DNA of 64,000 bases from Pseudomonas fluorescens (GCF_902497775.2 NZ_OZ024668.1:1015826-1079825); one strand, 5' to 3'; counted from the first letter of the stretch, positions 54,773-64,000 are shown. The notes: generated by a model from the letters alone, not told the origin. Numbers and translations: made by a program.

Positions 54773-55705
54773 ATGAGTTCTGCTCTGTCCATAAGGCAGC
54801 TAACCAAAACCTACGGCAACGGTTTCCAGGCCCTCAAGGGTATTGACCTGGATGTCGCCGAAGGTGATTTCTTCGCCTTGCTCGGCCCCAACGGCGCCGG
54901 CAAATCCACCACCATCGGCATCCTCTCGACCCTGGTCAACAAGACCAGTGGCAGCGTCAATATCTTTGGTCATGACCTCGATCGCCAGCCCGCCGCGCTC
55001 AAGCGTTGCATCGGCGTGGTACCGCAGGAATTCAACTTCAACCAGTTCGAAAAGACCTTTGACATCGTCGTCACCCAGGCCGGTTACTACGGCATCCCGG
55101 CCAAGGTGGCCAAGGAACGCGCTGAGCAGTACCTGACCCAGCTCGGCTTATGGGACAAGCGCGATGTACCGTCGCGTTCGTTGTCTGGTGGCATGAAGCG
55201 CCGGTTGATGATCGCCCGTGCCTTGATCCACGAGCCGCGCCTGCTGATCCTCGACGAGCCGACCGCGGGCGTCGATATCGAGCTGCGCCGTTCGATGTGG
55301 AGCTTTCTCACCGAGCTCAACCAGAAAGGCATCACCATCATCCTTACCACCCATTACCTGGAAGAGGCTGAGCAGCTGTGCCGTCACATCGGCATCATCG
55401 ACCACGGCACCATCGTCGAGAACACCAGCATGCGTGCATTGCTCGGCAAGCTGCATGTCGAGACCTTCCTGCTGGATCTCAAGCAGGACCTGCCCCAGGC
55501 GCCAAACCTGGCCGGCTACCCGTGCCGGTTGATCACCCCGCACACCCTGGAAGTGCAAGTCGACAAGGAAGTGGGCATTACTGCGCTGTTCGGCCAGCTG
55601 GCGCTGCAGAACATCGAAGTGCAGAGCCTGCGCAACAAGACCAATCGTCTCGAGGAGCTGTTCGTGTCCCTGGTTGAGAAAAACCTGGCTAAGGTGGCGG
55701 TATGA
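54773..55705 (+). CDS. ABC transporter ATP-binding protein, YadG-like
   Basis: 310 residues. Walker A LLGPNGAGKST, signature LSGGMKRRLMIARALI, Walker B LLILDEPTAGVDIE, switch His in LTTHYLEEAE; the C-terminal ~80 residues are the DUF4162-like extension. ABC-2 exporter ATPase. ATG 54773 chosen; an in-frame ATG at 54680 is upstream without support. Overlaps the permease gene by four bases. Substrate unknown. Confidence 0.92.
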   Translation: MSSALSIRQLTKTYGNGFQALKGIDLDVAEGDFFALLGPNGAGKSTTIGILSTLVNKTSGSVNIFGHDLDRQPAALKRCIGVVPQEFNFNQFEKTFDIVVTQAGYYGIPAKVAKERAEQYLTQLGLWDKRDVPSRSLSGGMKRRLMIARALIHEPRLLILDEPTAGVDIELRRSMWSFLTELNQKGITIILTTHYLEEAEQLCRHIGIIDHGTIVENTSMRALLGKLHVETFLLDLKQDLPQAPNLAGYPCRLITPHTLEVQVDKEVGITALFGQLALQNIEVQSLRNKTNRLEELFVSLVEKNLAKVAV

Positions 55706-56481
55706 GTTCGGAGCTGAGCGCCAACCTGGTCGCCCTCAACACCATCGTCTACCGCGAAGTTCGCCGCTTTACCCGGATCTGGCCGCAGACCCTGCTGCCC
55801 CCGGCGATCACCATGGTCCTGTACTTCGTGATCTTCGGTAACCTGATCGGCCGGCAGATCGGCGACATGGGCGGCTTCACCTACATGGAGTACATCGTCC
55901 CGGGGCTGATCATGATGTCGGTGATCACCAACTCCTACGGCAACGTGGTATCGAGTTTCTTCGGCAGCAAGTTCCAGCGCTCGATCGAGGAACTGATGGT
56001 GTCGCCGGTGTCGCCGCACATCATTCTCATTGGCTACACCCTGGGCGGCGTGTTGCGCGGTTTGGCGGTGGGGGTGATCGTCACCTTGCTGTCGCTGTTC
56101 TTCACCGACCTGCAGGTCCATCACCTGGGCGTGACCATTGTCGTGGTGCTGCTGACAGCGACGATCTTCTCGCTGCTGGGCTTTATCAATGCCGTGTTCG
56201 CGCGCAACTTCGACGACATCTCGATCATCCCGACTTTCGTGCTGACGCCGCTGACCTACCTGGGCGGGGTGTTCTACTCGATTACCCTGTTGCCGCCATT
56301 CTGGCAGACCGTGTCGATGGCCAACCCGGTGCTGCACATGGTCAACTCGTTCCGCTATGGCATTCTCGGCGTGTCGGATATCCGTATCGGGGTCGCCATC
56401 AGCTTCATGCTGGTCGCCACGGCAGTGCTGTACATCGGCTGTGCGCGCCTACTGGTCAGCGGGCGAGGAATGCGTACCTGA
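55702..56481 (+). CDS. ABC-2 type transporter permease, YadH-like
   Basis: 259 residues, six helices in the ABC-2 membrane fold (FTRIWPQTLLPPAITMVLYFVIFGNLIG at the start; LMVSPVSPHIILIGYTLGGVLRG; PLTYLGGVFYSITLLPPFWQ). Forms a homodimeric permease with the ATPase upstream. Its last 33 bases overlap the convergent DUF2062 gene, so both C-termini share sequence. Confidence 0.92.
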   Translation: MSSELSANLVALNTIVYREVRRFTRIWPQTLLPPAITMVLYFVIFGNLIGRQIGDMGGFTYMEYIVPGLIMMSVITNSYGNVVSSFFGSKFQRSIEELMVSPVSPHIILIGYTLGGVLRGLAVGVIVTLLSLFFTDLQVHHLGVTIVVVLLTATIFSLLGFINAVFARNFDDISIIPTFVLTPLTYLGGVFYSITLLPPFWQTVSMANPVLHMVNSFRYGILGVSDIRIGVAISFMLVATAVLYIGCARLLVSGRGMRT

Positions 56482-56991
56482 TTGCTTGACCTTGCGCCGG
56501 CGCCACTGCCGGCCTACCCACCAGCGCCAGTAGAGCATGGTCAGGCAGTAAGCGAGGGCGCCGAGCAGCACGCCACACACCAGCGAACCGAGCAGGAACG
56601 GCTGCCACAAGGTCGATAGCTGGTCGGTGATCCACTCGAAGGTCAGTTCTTCAGGCAGGGTGCGTGGCGGGATTTGCATCAGCCAGGCGCCCATCTGGTA
56701 GGTGCAGAAAAACACTGGCGGCATGGTGATCGGGTTGGTCAGCCACACCAGGCTGACCGCGATCGGCATATTGCCGCGCACCATGATTGCCAGGCTTGCA
56801 GCCAGCAGCATCTGCATCGGAATCGGTATAAAAGCGGCGAACAGGCCCACGGCCATGGCGCGCGCAACCGAATGCCGGTTGAGGTGCCAGAGGTTGGGGT
56901 CATGCAACAGCCGGCCGAGAAAGCGTAAGGATTTGTGTTCCCTGATGCTGGTCGGATCGGGCATGTAGCGTTTGAAGAGACGACGCGGCAT
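56449..56991 (-). CDS. DUF2062 membrane protein
   Basis: 180 residues. After a basic N-terminus there is a conserved block ALAIMV... preceded by RHSVARAMAVGLFAAFIPIPMQMLLAASL, then LVWLTNPITMPPVFFCTYQMG, the hallmark of DUF2062. Three hydrophobic segments place it in the inner membrane. Function unknown. An ATG at 57006 is an alternative start. 33-base convergent overlap with the ABC permease; divergent from comEC. Confidence 0.88.
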   Translation of the reverse strand: MPRRLFKRYMPDPTSIREHKSLRFLGRLLHDPNLWHLNRHSVARAMAVGLFAAFIPIPMQMLLAASLAIMVRGNMPIAVSLVWLTNPITMPPVFFCTYQMGAWLMQIPPRTLPEELTFEWITDQLSTLWQPFLLGSLVCGVLLGALAYCLTMLYWRWWVGRQWRRRKVKQSGTHSSPADQ

Positions 56992-57134
56992 GTGGGGTCT
57001 CGGCAATCTGAAGGGTGCCAGTATGCACGGATTCTAAAAGTGCCTTATTCAGACTTTGTGACAATTATTTAGCGAGCTGTTGCCGTCACTGATCTAAGCC
57101 TCAGGGGGTGGTTTACTTCTGGAGCTTCACGCTT

Positions 57135-59357
57135 ATGCGCACAGGGATGTTGGCGCTTGCACTCGGGCTGATCAGCCTCGGGTACCTACCGGCTTTGCCG
57201 TCCGTCTGGACACTGCTCCTGCTGGTGCTAGTCGGGCTTTGCTGCCTGCTTTCGCGGCTCTGGCCAATCGGCCTGTTTCTGTTGGGTTTTGCCTGGGCCT
57301 GTGTCTCGGCGCAGTTGGCGCTGGATGAGCGTCTGGCAGCGCAGCTCGATGGCCGTACCCTGTGGATAGAAGGTCGGGTCACCGGCTTGCCGGAGCAGGG
57401 CGTGCGCTCGGTGCGTTTCGAGCTGAGCAATGCCCGCTCGCGTCGCGCGCAACTGCCGCCGCGGATGCAGCTCAGCTGGTTCGGCGGTCCGGCGGTCAAC
57501 AGCGGCGAATACTGGCGTCTGGCGGTCAGCCTTAAACAGCCCTCCGGTTTGCTCAATCCTCACGGTCCTGATCAGGAGGCCAGCCTGTTGGCTCGGCGAA
57601 TCGGCGCGACCGGCAGCGTCAAGGCCGGCGAGCGCTTGGCGCCGGCGACGGCGGCCTGGCGTGATGGTTTGCGCCAGCGTTTGCTGGCCGTGGATGCCCA
57701 GGGGCGCGAGGCGGCGCTGGTGGCGCTGGTGCTGGGCGATGGCGGCGGCCTGGCGCGGGAAGACTGGCAAGCGCTGCAGGCCACCGGCACGGTGCACCTG
57801 CTGGTGATTTCCGGTCAGCATGTGGGCCTGCTGGCTGGGCTTGTGTATGCCTTGATTGCCGGGCTGGCGCGCGTGGGCTGGTGGCCGCCAACGCTGCCCT
57901 GGTTGCCTTGGGCCTGTGCCCTGGCCTTGGTTGCGGCGCTTGCCTACGGTGTTCTGGCCGGTTTTCAGGTGCCGGTGCAGCGCGCCTGCATGATGCTGGC
58001 GATGGTGCTGCTCTGGCGTCTGCGCTTTCGGCACCTGGGTGTCGGGCTGCCGCTGTTGCTGGCGCTGAATGCGGTACTGCTGTGGGAGCCGTTGGCCAGT
58101 TTGCAGCCGGGGTTCTGGTTGTCGTTCATGGCCGTGGCGATTCTGATCTTTACCTTCAGTGGCCGGCTCGGCGCCTGGAGCCCTTGGCTGGCCTGGGGGC
58201 GCGCCCAGTGGTTGATCGCCATCGGCTTGTTGCCGCTGTTGCTGGCGCTGGGTTTGCCGGTGAGCCTCAGCGCGCCGCTGGTCAACTTGCTGGCCGTGCC
58301 GTGGATCAGCCTGGCGGTGTTGCCGACGGCGCTGCTCGGCACCTTGTTGCTGCCTGTGCCGTATCTGGGCGAGGGGCTGTTGTGGCTGGCCGGTGGCTTG
58401 CTCGATGGTTTGTTCCGCTTGTTGGCTGAAATGGCGCACTGGCGGCCGGCCTGGCTGCCTGAGCCTTTGCCTTTATGGGCATGGTTGCTGGTGTGCCTGG
58501 GGGCGTTTCTACTGCTGTTGCCGCGCGGCGTGCCCATGCGCGTGCTCGGCTGGCCATTGTTGCTGCTGGCAGTGTTTGCACCCAGAGAGCGGGTGCCTGT
58601 GGGGCAGGTCGAAGTCTGGCAGCTGGATGTCGGCCAGGGGCTGGCCTTTGTATTGCGCACCCGTCATCACGCCATGTTGTATGACGCGGGCCCGGCCATG
58701 GGCGATTTTGATCTGGGCGAGCGTGTGGTGCTGCCCAGCTTGCGTAAGCTGGGGGTGGGCAAGCTTGACCTGATGTTGCTCAGCCATGCTGACGCCGACC
58801 ACGCTGGCGGTGCTCGCGCCGTGCAGCGCGGCTTGCCGGTGTTGCGGGTGTTTGGCGGTGAGGCTGCAGCCTTGCCGGAAGTACTGAAGGCCCAGCCTTG
58901 CAGCAGTGGCGAGCGCTGGCAGTGGGACGGGGTTAGCTTTTCTGTCTGGCAATGGCAAGAGGCCGGTGACAGCAATCAGGATTCCTGTGTGCTGCTGGTT
59001 GAGGCAAATGGCGAAAAGCTGCTGCTGACCGGCGATCTGGATGCCCGTGGCGAACGGGCCTGGGCCCGGGACTGGCAGGCGAGTCGGATCGATTGGCTGC
59101 AATCCCCCCACCACGGCAGTCGCAGCTCCTCCAGCGAAGCCTTGTTGCAGGCTACCGCCCCGCGCGGCGTGCTGATTTCGCGTGGGCGCTACAACGCTTT
59201 CGGTCATCCTCACCCAGAGGTGATGGCGCGCTATCGGACGCACGGTATTCAAGCCTACGACAGTGTCGAGCACGGTGCGCTGCGCCTGCGCCTGGGTACG
59301 TTTGGCGAGCCAGAGGGGGTGCGTGCCCAGCGGCGTTTCTGGCGCGAGCCGAGATGA
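57135..59357 (+). CDS. comEC: ComEC/Rec2 DNA-uptake channel protein
   Basis: 740-residue inner-membrane channel for single-stranded DNA import in natural transformation. N-terminal OB-fold region, competence membrane domain (VHLLVISGQHVGLLAGLVYAL, then GFQVPVQRACMMLAMVLLWRL), and a C-terminal metallo-beta-lactamase-like domain (YDAGPAMGDFDLGERVVLPSLR, LSHADADHAGG, HHGSRSSSS). GGAG precedes ATG 57135; a GTG at 57108 is also in frame. First gene before the exbB cluster. Confidence 0.93.
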   Translation: MRTGMLALALGLISLGYLPALPSVWTLLLLVLVGLCCLLSRLWPIGLFLLGFAWACVSAQLALDERLAAQLDGRTLWIEGRVTGLPEQGVRSVRFELSNARSRRAQLPPRMQLSWFGGPAVNSGEYWRLAVSLKQPSGLLNPHGPDQEASLLARRIGATGSVKAGERLAPATAAWRDGLRQRLLAVDAQGREAALVALVLGDGGGLAREDWQALQATGTVHLLVISGQHVGLLAGLVYALIAGLARVGWWPPTLPWLPWACALALVAALAYGVLAGFQVPVQRACMMLAMVLLWRLRFRHLGVGLPLLLALNAVLLWEPLASLQPGFWLSFMAVAILIFTFSGRLGAWSPWLAWGRAQWLIAIGLLPLLLALGLPVSLSAPLVNLLAVPWISLAVLPTALLGTLLLPVPYLGEGLLWLAGGLLDGLFRLLAEMAHWRPAWLPEPLPLWAWLLVCLGAFLLLLPRGVPMRVLGWPLLLLAVFAPRERVPVGQVEVWQLDVGQGLAFVLRTRHHAMLYDAGPAMGDFDLGERVVLPSLRKLGVGKLDLMLLSHADADHAGGARAVQRGLPVLRVFGGEAAALPEVLKAQPCSSGERWQWDGVSFSVWQWQEAGDSNQDSCVLLVEANGEKLLLTGDLDARGERAWARDWQASRIDWLQSPHHGSRSSSSEALLQATAPRGVLISRGRYNAFGHPHPEVMARYRTHGIQAYDSVEHGALRLRLGTFGEPEGVRAQRRFWREPR

Positions 59358-59427
59358 CGACCTTCGGCAGATGAGCCCCCTGGGGTCCTATGGTAAAGTG
59401 GCGGACTTTTTCGAGGGGATGCTTACT

Positions 59428-60063
59428 GTGTGGGAATTGGTCAAGTCCGGTGGCTGGATGATGCTGCCGATCATTCTGAGCTCCATCGCTGCCATGGCGA
59501 TCGTCGCCGAGCGTCTCTGGACCCTGCGCGCCAGCCGGGTCACGCCACCGCACCTGCTGGGCCAGGTGTGGAGGTGGATCAAGGACAAGCAACTCACCAG
59601 TGACAAGCTCAAGGCCCTGCGCGCCGATTCACCGCTGGGCGAGATCCTTGCCGCGGGCCTGGCCAACTCGCGCCATGGCCGCGAGATCATGAAGGAATGC
59701 ATCGAAGAGGCCGCCGCCCGGGTCATCCACGAGCTGGAGCGTTACATCAATGCCCTGGGCACCATCGCCGCCATGGCGCCGCTGCTCGGCCTGCTCGGCA
59801 CCGTGCTGGGCATGATCGACATCTTCAGTGCCTTCATGGGCACCGGTATGACCACCAACGCCGCGGTACTGGCCGGGGGTATCTCCAAGGCACTGATCAC
59901 CACCGCAGCCGGCCTGATGGTCGGTATTCCATCGGTGTTCTTCCACCGTTTCCTGCAGCGCCGTATCGACGAGCTGGTGGTTGGCATGGAGCAGGAGGCG
60001 ATCAAGCTGGTCGAAGTGGTGCAGGGCGATCGTGATGTCGACCTGGCCGAGGGCAAGGCGTGA
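59428..60063 (+). CDS. exbB: ExbB/TolQ-type proton channel subunit
   Basis: 211 residues from a GTG at 59428: an ATG at 59419 abuts the GAGGGG site, whereas the GTG is nine bases downstream of it, so MWELVKSGGWMML is the likely start. Three membrane helices; the MotA/TolQ/ExbB block LGTIAAMAPLLGLLGTVLGMIDIF is clear. Drives TonB- or Tol-dependent transport by the proton gradient with exbD (four-base overlap). No tonB gene lies here. Confidence 0.9.
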   Translation: MWELVKSGGWMMLPIILSSIAAMAIVAERLWTLRASRVTPPHLLGQVWRWIKDKQLTSDKLKALRADSPLGEILAAGLANSRHGREIMKECIEEAAARVIHELERYINALGTIAAMAPLLGLLGTVLGMIDIFSAFMGTGMTTNAAVLAGGISKALITTAAGLMVGIPSVFFHRFLQRRIDELVVGMEQEAIKLVEVVQGDRDVDLAEGKA

Positions 60064-60491
60064 AATTCCGGCGCAAGCCACGGGAGACCGTGGACATCAA
60101 CCTGGCCTCGCTGATCGACGTGGTGTTCATCCTGCTGCTGTTCTTCGTGGTCACCACCACCTTCACCCGCGAAACCCAACTGCGCGTCGAGCTGCCGGAG
60201 TCGGTCAGCGGCGCACCGGCACCGGATTCGGAGCTCAAGCAACTGGACATCACCATCAGCGCCGACGGCGTCTACTCGGTGAACAACCAGCTGTTGCCCA
60301 AGAGCGACCTGGCGACCCTGACCGAAGCCCTGCAGCGTGAATCCGCAGGTGACACCAAACTGCCGTTGTCGATCAGCGCCGACGGCAAGACCCCGCACCA
60401 GGCGGTGGTGACTGCCATGGATGCGGCCGGCAAGCTCGGTTTCAGCCAGTTGCGCATGACCACGGTCGAGGCGGCTCAGGGGACACCCTGA
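60060..60491 (+). CDS. exbD: ExbD/TolR-type energy transducer subunit
   Basis: 143 residues from GTG 60060. One N-terminal membrane helix ([18 protein letters not shown]) with the conserved Asp near residue 20, then a periplasmic domain. Partner of the preceding gene; overlaps it by four bases and lpxK by one, so both are within the envelope operon. Confidence 0.92.
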   Translation: MKFRRKPRETVDINLASLIDVVFILLLFFVVTTTFTRETQLRVELPESVSGAPAPDSELKQLDITISADGVYSVNNQLLPKSDLATLTEALQRESAGDTKLPLSISADGKTPHQAVVTAMDAAGKLGFSQLRMTTVEAAQGTP

Positions 60492-61501
60492 TGGCCTTTG
60501 CCGATCGCCTGCTCGATGCCTGGTACGCCGGGCATCCGGCCCTGGCGCTGTTGCGTCCGCTCGAAGCCCTGTATCGCCGGGTAGTGCTGGGCAAGCGTGC
60601 GCGTTTCCTCAACGGTGAAAGCCCCAGCTACCGCGCCCCAGTGCCGGTGATCGTGGTGGGCAACATCACCGTCGGCGGTACCGGCAAGACGCCGATGATC
60701 CTCTGGTTGATCGAGCATTGCCGCCAGCAAGGCCTGCGCGTCGGTGTGGTCAGTCGTGGTTATGGCGCCAAGCCGGCGCAGTTGCCGTGGCGCGTGCGTG
60801 CCGAACAGAGTGCGGCCGAGGCGGGTGATGAACCCTTGCTGATCGTCCAGCGCAGCGGTGTGCCGCTGATGATCGACCCGGACCGTTCGCGCGCGGTGCA
60901 GGCGTTGCTGGCCAGCGAGCCGCTGGACCTGATCCTCTGTGACGACGGTATGCAGCACTACCGTCTGGCCCGCGATCTGGAACTGGTGCTGATCGATGCC
61001 GCCCGCGGGCTGGGCAATCGCCGCTGTCTGCCGGCCGGCCCCCTGCGCGAGCCGGTAGAACGCCTGCATGACGTCGACGCGGTGCTCTACAACGGCGCCA
61101 CGGCCGACCGCGAAGACGGTTTTGCCTTTGCCCTGCAGCCTACCGCGCTGGTCAACCTGCGCAGCGGCGAGCGCCAAGGCCTCGACTACTTTGCGCCAGG
61201 CCAGGCCTTGCACGCCGTGGCCGGTATTGGTAACCCGCAACGTTTCTTCAATACCTTACAGGGGCTAAACTGGCGCCCTGTGCCACACCCTTTTGCCGAT
61301 CATGCCGAGTACAGCGCCCAGGCCCTGAGTTTCACCCCTGCGCTGCCCCTGGTCATGACCGAGAAGGACGCGGTCAAATGCCGCGCCTTTGCTGCCGACG
61401 ACTGGTGGTACCTTGCGGTCGATGCTGTGCCTTCGCCGGCCTTCCGGGCCTGGTTCGATGCTCAGCTCGCACGCTTGCTGCCTGGGTCACGGCCCTCCTG
61501 A
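60491..61501 (+). CDS. lpxK: Tetraacyldisaccharide 4'-kinase
   Basis: 336 residues. Phosphorylates the lipid A disaccharide precursor at the 4' position using ATP. N-terminal membrane-associated region, P-loop [22 protein letters not shown] and [13 protein letters not shown] motifs, all intact and of family-typical length. Overlaps exbD by one base (TGATG). It is essential in lipid A synthesis and sits with kdsB and murB in one operon. Confidence 0.97.
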   Translation: MAFADRLLDAWYAGHPALALLRPLEALYRRVVLGKRARFLNGESPSYRAPVPVIVVGNITVGGTGKTPMILWLIEHCRQQGLRVGVVSRGYGAKPAQLPWRVRAEQSAAEAGDEPLLIVQRSGVPLMIDPDRSRAVQALLASEPLDLILCDDGMQHYRLARDLELVLIDAARGLGNRRCLPAGPLREPVERLHDVDAVLYNGATADREDGFAFALQPTALVNLRSGERQGLDYFAPGQALHAVAGIGNPQRFFNTLQGLNWRPVPHPFADHAEYSAQALSFTPALPLVMTEKDAVKCRAFAADDWWYLAVDAVPSPAFRAWFDAQLARLLPGSRPS

Positions 61502-61539
61502 TTCGTTTCTTTTTCCGGCCACCGGCCTGAGGAATTTCC

Positions 61540-61725
61540 ATGGACACCAAACTGCTCGATATCCTTGCCTGCCCAATCTGCAAGGGCCCGCTCAAGCTCA
61601 GTGCCGACAAGACCGAGCTGATCAGCAAGGGTGCAGGTCTGGCCTATCCGATCCGCGATGGCATCCCGGTGATGCTCGAAAGCGAAGCTCGTACTCTGAC
61701 CGATGACGAGCGTCTGGACAAATGA
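61540..61725 (+). CDS. Trm112 family protein
   Basis: 61-residue zinc-ribbon-like protein with the opening [18 protein letters not shown] (CPxCKG), followed by [12 protein letters not shown]. In eukaryotes Trm112 activates methyltransferases; the bacterial form probably stabilises a similar partner. GAGGAA precedes the ATG. Overlaps kdsB by four bases. Confidence 0.9.
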   Translation: MDTKLLDILACPICKGPLKLSADKTELISKGAGLAYPIRDGIPVMLESEARTLTDDERLDK

Positions 61726-62486
61726 GCCTGGCCTTTACCGTTGTGATTCCGGCACGGCTGCGCTCCACGCGCTTGCCGGGCAAGCCGTTGCTGCCGATTG
61801 CCGGCAAGCCGATGATCCAGCATGTCTGGGAGCAGGCAAGCAAAAGCAGCGCCAGCCGCGTGGTGATTGCCACCGACGACGCGGATATCTTCAAGGCCTG
61901 CGAGGCCTTCGGCGCCGAAGTGTTGATGACTCGCGAGGATCATGACTCCGGTACCGATCGCCTGGCCGAAGTGGCGGCCAAGCTGGGCCTGGCTGCCGAT
62001 GCCATCGTGGTCAACGTCCAGGGAGACGAGCCGCTGATTCCACCGGTGATCATCGATCAGGTGGCAGCCAACCTGGCGGCCCATCCGGAAGCGGGCATTG
62101 CCACCCTGGCCGAGCCGATCAGCGACGTCGAAGCACTGTTCAACCCCAATGCGGTCAAGGTGGTCAGCGATTGCAACGGCCTGGCCTTGACCTTCAGTCG
62201 TGCCCCCTTGCCGTGGGCGCGGGACGCCTTGGCACAGAGCCGCGAGCAACTGCCTGAGGGTGTGCCGTACCGGCGTCACATCGGCATGTACGCCTACCGC
62301 GCCGGTTTCCTGCAGGATTTCGTCGCCTGGGGCCCGTGCTGGCTAGAGAAGACCGAGTCGCTGGAGCAGCTGCGGGCCCTCTGGCATGGCGTGCGTATTC
62401 ACGTTGCCGATGCCATCGATGCGCCACCTGTGGGCGTCGATACCCCTGAAGACCTGGAGCGCGTACGGCGCTTGCTGGAGGCCTGA
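61722..62486 (+). CDS. kdsB: 3-deoxy-manno-octulosonate cytidylyltransferase
   Basis: 254 residues. Activates Kdo to CMP-Kdo for lipopolysaccharide core assembly. Nucleotide-binding opening [22 protein letters not shown], substrate and Mg region [14 protein letters not shown] and [12 protein letters not shown], and C-terminal [12 protein letters not shown] are typical. Overlap of four bases with trm112 and one base with the phosphatase gene. Confidence 0.97.
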   Translation: MSLAFTVVIPARLRSTRLPGKPLLPIAGKPMIQHVWEQASKSSASRVVIATDDADIFKACEAFGAEVLMTREDHDSGTDRLAEVAAKLGLAADAIVVNVQGDEPLIPPVIIDQVAANLAAHPEAGIATLAEPISDVEALFNPNAVKVVSDCNGLALTFSRAPLPWARDALAQSREQLPEGVPYRRHIGMYAYRAGFLQDFVAWGPCWLEKTESLEQLRALWHGVRIHVADAIDAPPVGVDTPEDLERVRRLLEA

Positions 62487-62950
62487 TGCGGGTTCTGTTC
62501 GTGTGCCTGGGCAACATCTGCCGCTCGCCCACCGCCGAGGGCGTGCTGCGTCAGCAATTGCAGGCTGAAGGCCTGGGCGAACTGATCGAAGTGGCGTCGG
62601 CCGGTACCGGTGACTGGCATGTCGGCAAGCAGCCTGATATCCGTACCTGCCGCACCGCGCGCATGCGTGGCTACGACTTGTCGCAGCAGCGTGCGCAGCA
62701 GATCAAGGTCGCGCACTTCAATGAATGCGACCTGATCCTGGCCATGGACAAGAGCAATCTTGGCCATCTGCAGGCCATGCGCCCGGCCGGTGCGAAAGCC
62801 GAGCTGGACCTGTTCCTGCGCCGCTATGAAGGCGCGCTGGATGAGGTGCCGGATCCTTACTACGGTGCCGAGCAGGATTTCGAGGAGGTCCTCGACCTGA
62901 TCGAGGTCGCCTGCAGCCGTTTGGTCATCGAACTCAAGGGCCGTCTATGA
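62486..62950 (+). CDS. Low-molecular-weight protein tyrosine phosphatase
   Basis: 154 residues. Active site CLGNICRSPTAEGV (CX5R(S/T)) at the N-terminus; the general-acid Asp is in VPDPYYGAEQDFEEVLDLI. Often associated with exopolysaccharide kinases, but here it is embedded between kdsB and murB, which is common in Pseudomonas. Substrate unknown. Overlaps murB by four bases. Confidence 0.95.
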   Translation: MRVLFVCLGNICRSPTAEGVLRQQLQAEGLGELIEVASAGTGDWHVGKQPDIRTCRTARMRGYDLSQQRAQQIKVAHFNECDLILAMDKSNLGHLQAMRPAGAKAELDLFLRRYEGALDEVPDPYYGAEQDFEEVLDLIEVACSRLVIELKGRL

Positions 62951-63966
62951 GCGGGCAGTGGCAGCAACAGGTATCGCTCAAGCCGTATAACACCTTTGGC
63001 ATTGATGTGAGGGCCCGGTATTTCACCGAAGCCCACAACGACGAAGAGGTGCGTCAGGCCTTGGCCCAGGCGAGTGAGCAGGGTGTACCGGTGCTGGTGG
63101 TGGGAGGCGGCAGCAACTTGCTGCTGACTGCCGATATCCAGGCACTGGTACTGCGTATGGCCAGCCGTGGCCTGCGCATCCTGTCGGACGACGGCGAGCG
63201 GGTGGTAGTTGAGGCCGAAGCTGGCGAACCCTGGCATCCGTTCGTGCAATGGAGTCTGTCCCAGGGCCTGGCCGGGCTGGAGAACCTCAGTTTGATCCCG
63301 GGCACAGTCGGCGCCGCACCGATGCAGAACATTGGCGCCTACGGTGTCGAGATCAAGGACGTATTCGCCGGGCTCACCGCGCTGGATCGCCAGACCGGCG
63401 AGCTGCGCGACTTCAACCTGCAAGAGTGCGCCTTCGCTTATCGCGACAGCCTGTTCAAGCGTAATCCGGGGCGCTGGTTGATCCTGCGCGTGCGCTTTGC
63501 CTTGAGTCGGGTCATGCATGCCCATCTGGACTACGGTCCGGTTCGCCAGCGTCTGAACGAGCAGGGCGTCAGCCAGCCGACTGCGCAAAATGTCAGTGAT
63601 GCGATTTGCAGTATCCGTCGGGAAAAACTACCTGACCCGGTCGAGCTGGGTAACGCCGGAAGTTTCTTCAAGAACCCGGTGGTAGCTGCGGTGCTGGCCG
63701 ACAAGATTCGCTTGCAGCATCCGGGGCTGGTGGCTTATCCACAGGCTGATGGCCAGTTCAAGCTGGCTGCCGGCTGGTTGATCGAGCAGGCGGGCTGGAA
63801 GGGCCATCGTGAAGGCGATGCCGGGGTGCATCGCTTGCAGTCGCTGGTGCTGGTCAACTATGGCCAGGCGACCGGTGTGCAGTTGCATCAACTGGCGCAG
63901 AAAATCCAGGCCGATATCCTCGAACGCTTCGGGGTTGAGCTGGAAATGGAACCGAACCTGTACTGA
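62947..63966 (+). CDS. murB: UDP-N-acetylenolpyruvoylglucosamine reductase
   Basis: 339 residues, FAD flavoprotein that converts UDP-GlcNAc-enolpyruvate to UDP-MurNAc in peptidoglycan synthesis. FAD site VLVVGGGSNLLLT, substrate/Tyr region IPGTVGAAPMQNIGAYGVE, AYRDSLFK, catalytic Ser in NAGSFFKNP and C-terminal Glu in LVNYGQATG-containing tail. Type I MurB by length. Last complete gene of the window. Confidence 0.97.
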   Translation: MSGQWQQQVSLKPYNTFGIDVRARYFTEAHNDEEVRQALAQASEQGVPVLVVGGGSNLLLTADIQALVLRMASRGLRILSDDGERVVVEAEAGEPWHPFVQWSLSQGLAGLENLSLIPGTVGAAPMQNIGAYGVEIKDVFAGLTALDRQTGELRDFNLQECAFAYRDSLFKRNPGRWLILRVRFALSRVMHAHLDYGPVRQRLNEQGVSQPTAQNVSDAICSIRREKLPDPVELGNAGSFFKNPVVAAVLADKIRLQHPGLVAYPQADGQFKLAAGWLIEQAGWKGHREGDAGVHRLQSLVLVNYGQATGVQLHQLAQKIQADILERFGVELEMEPNLY

Positions 63967-63972
63967 ATGAGT

Positions 63973-63985
63973 TGTAGGAGCGGGC
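63973..63985. repeat. REP fragment at window end
   Basis: TGTAGGAGCGGGC is the reverse complement of the GCCCGCTCCTACA end of the REP elements. It may continue beyond the window; the next bases GTAATAAAAAAGG-like do not extend the stem here. Confidence 0.55.
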
Positions 63986-64000
63986 AATAAAAAAGGTTCT

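Noticed and set aside
59428..60491. Unusual placement of exbBD without tonB as a novel system
   Set aside because: This exbB-exbD-lpxK-kdsB-murB order is normal for pseudomonads as far as I recall, so it is not reported as novel.

Overview
The window is an ordinary chromosomal segment of a gamma-proteobacterial Pseudomonas, most likely of the P. putida / P. entomophila side of the genus. This rests on gene families and gene order, not on a database search: EarP next to elongation factor P with Arg32, a class II DAHP synthase, a SagS-like hybrid kinase beside glutathione peroxidase and MsrB, the comEC-exbBD-lpxK-trm112-kdsB-ptp-murB block, and REP elements of the GCGGGGCAAG...CTCCTACAG type. 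A complete aprA-I-D-E-F alkaline protease cluster, best known from P. entomophila, P. fluorescens and P. aeruginosa, sits among putida-like housekeeping genes.

Layout. 0-5.1 kb: ogt, an LTA-synthase-like membrane sulfatase, an orphan T6SS immunity-like protein (Tli4 type), a small unknown gene and rraB. 5.2-8.5 kb: a three-gene amidoligase-type operon (circularly permuted ATP-grasp, alpha-E protein, transglutaminase) behind an excellent sigma-54 promoter. 8.5-13.2 kb: a cytochrome c with an upstream palindrome and a 31-residue membrane microprotein, a glutamine amidotransferase, CorA, an acyltransferase and a crotonase. 13.4-23.7 kb: tRNA-Ser(GGA), a DUF6630-like gene, a TonB receptor, then the apr operon with its own type I secretion system. 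23.7-34.6 kb: regulator-rich stretch with four LysR proteins (MFS, SDR, TauE and DUF1127 neighbours), a Gre-family protein, earP-efp and ohr-ohrR. 34.7-49.9 kb: ycaQ, class II DAHP synthase, a spermidine-synthase-like protein, a DEAD-box helicase with a long structured leader, a dioxygenase, tpm, htpX, an aminotransferase, and a redox-repair group (msrB, gpx, fRMsr) around sagS. 50.2-50.8 kb: tRNA array Glu-Gly-Glu-Gly-Gly. 50.9-64 kb: a PA2817-like gene, fadE, a GST, an ABC exporter pair, a DUF2062 protein and the cell-envelope operon ending in murB.

How genes work together. The apr genes encode a secreted metalloprotease, its periplasmic inhibitor and the three-part exporter. EarP rhamnosylates EF-P encoded directly after it. 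OhrR represses ohr through a tandem operator. LpxK and KdsB make lipid A and Kdo, MurB makes the peptidoglycan precursor, and ExbBD energises TonB, all in one tightly overlapping operon. MsrB, Gpx and fRMsr together cover protein-bound and free methionine sulfoxide and peroxides.

The items most worth a second look are the sigma-54-driven amidoligase operon (5.25-8.46 kb), the deaD leader hairpin that encloses the start codon (38431-38468), the Rsm-like hairpin and the aprA/aprI terminator in the protease cluster, the orphan immunity gene, and the microprotein with the neighbouring perfect palindrome near 9.3-9.45 kb. No CRISPR array, phage, insertion sequence or plasmid origin was seen.
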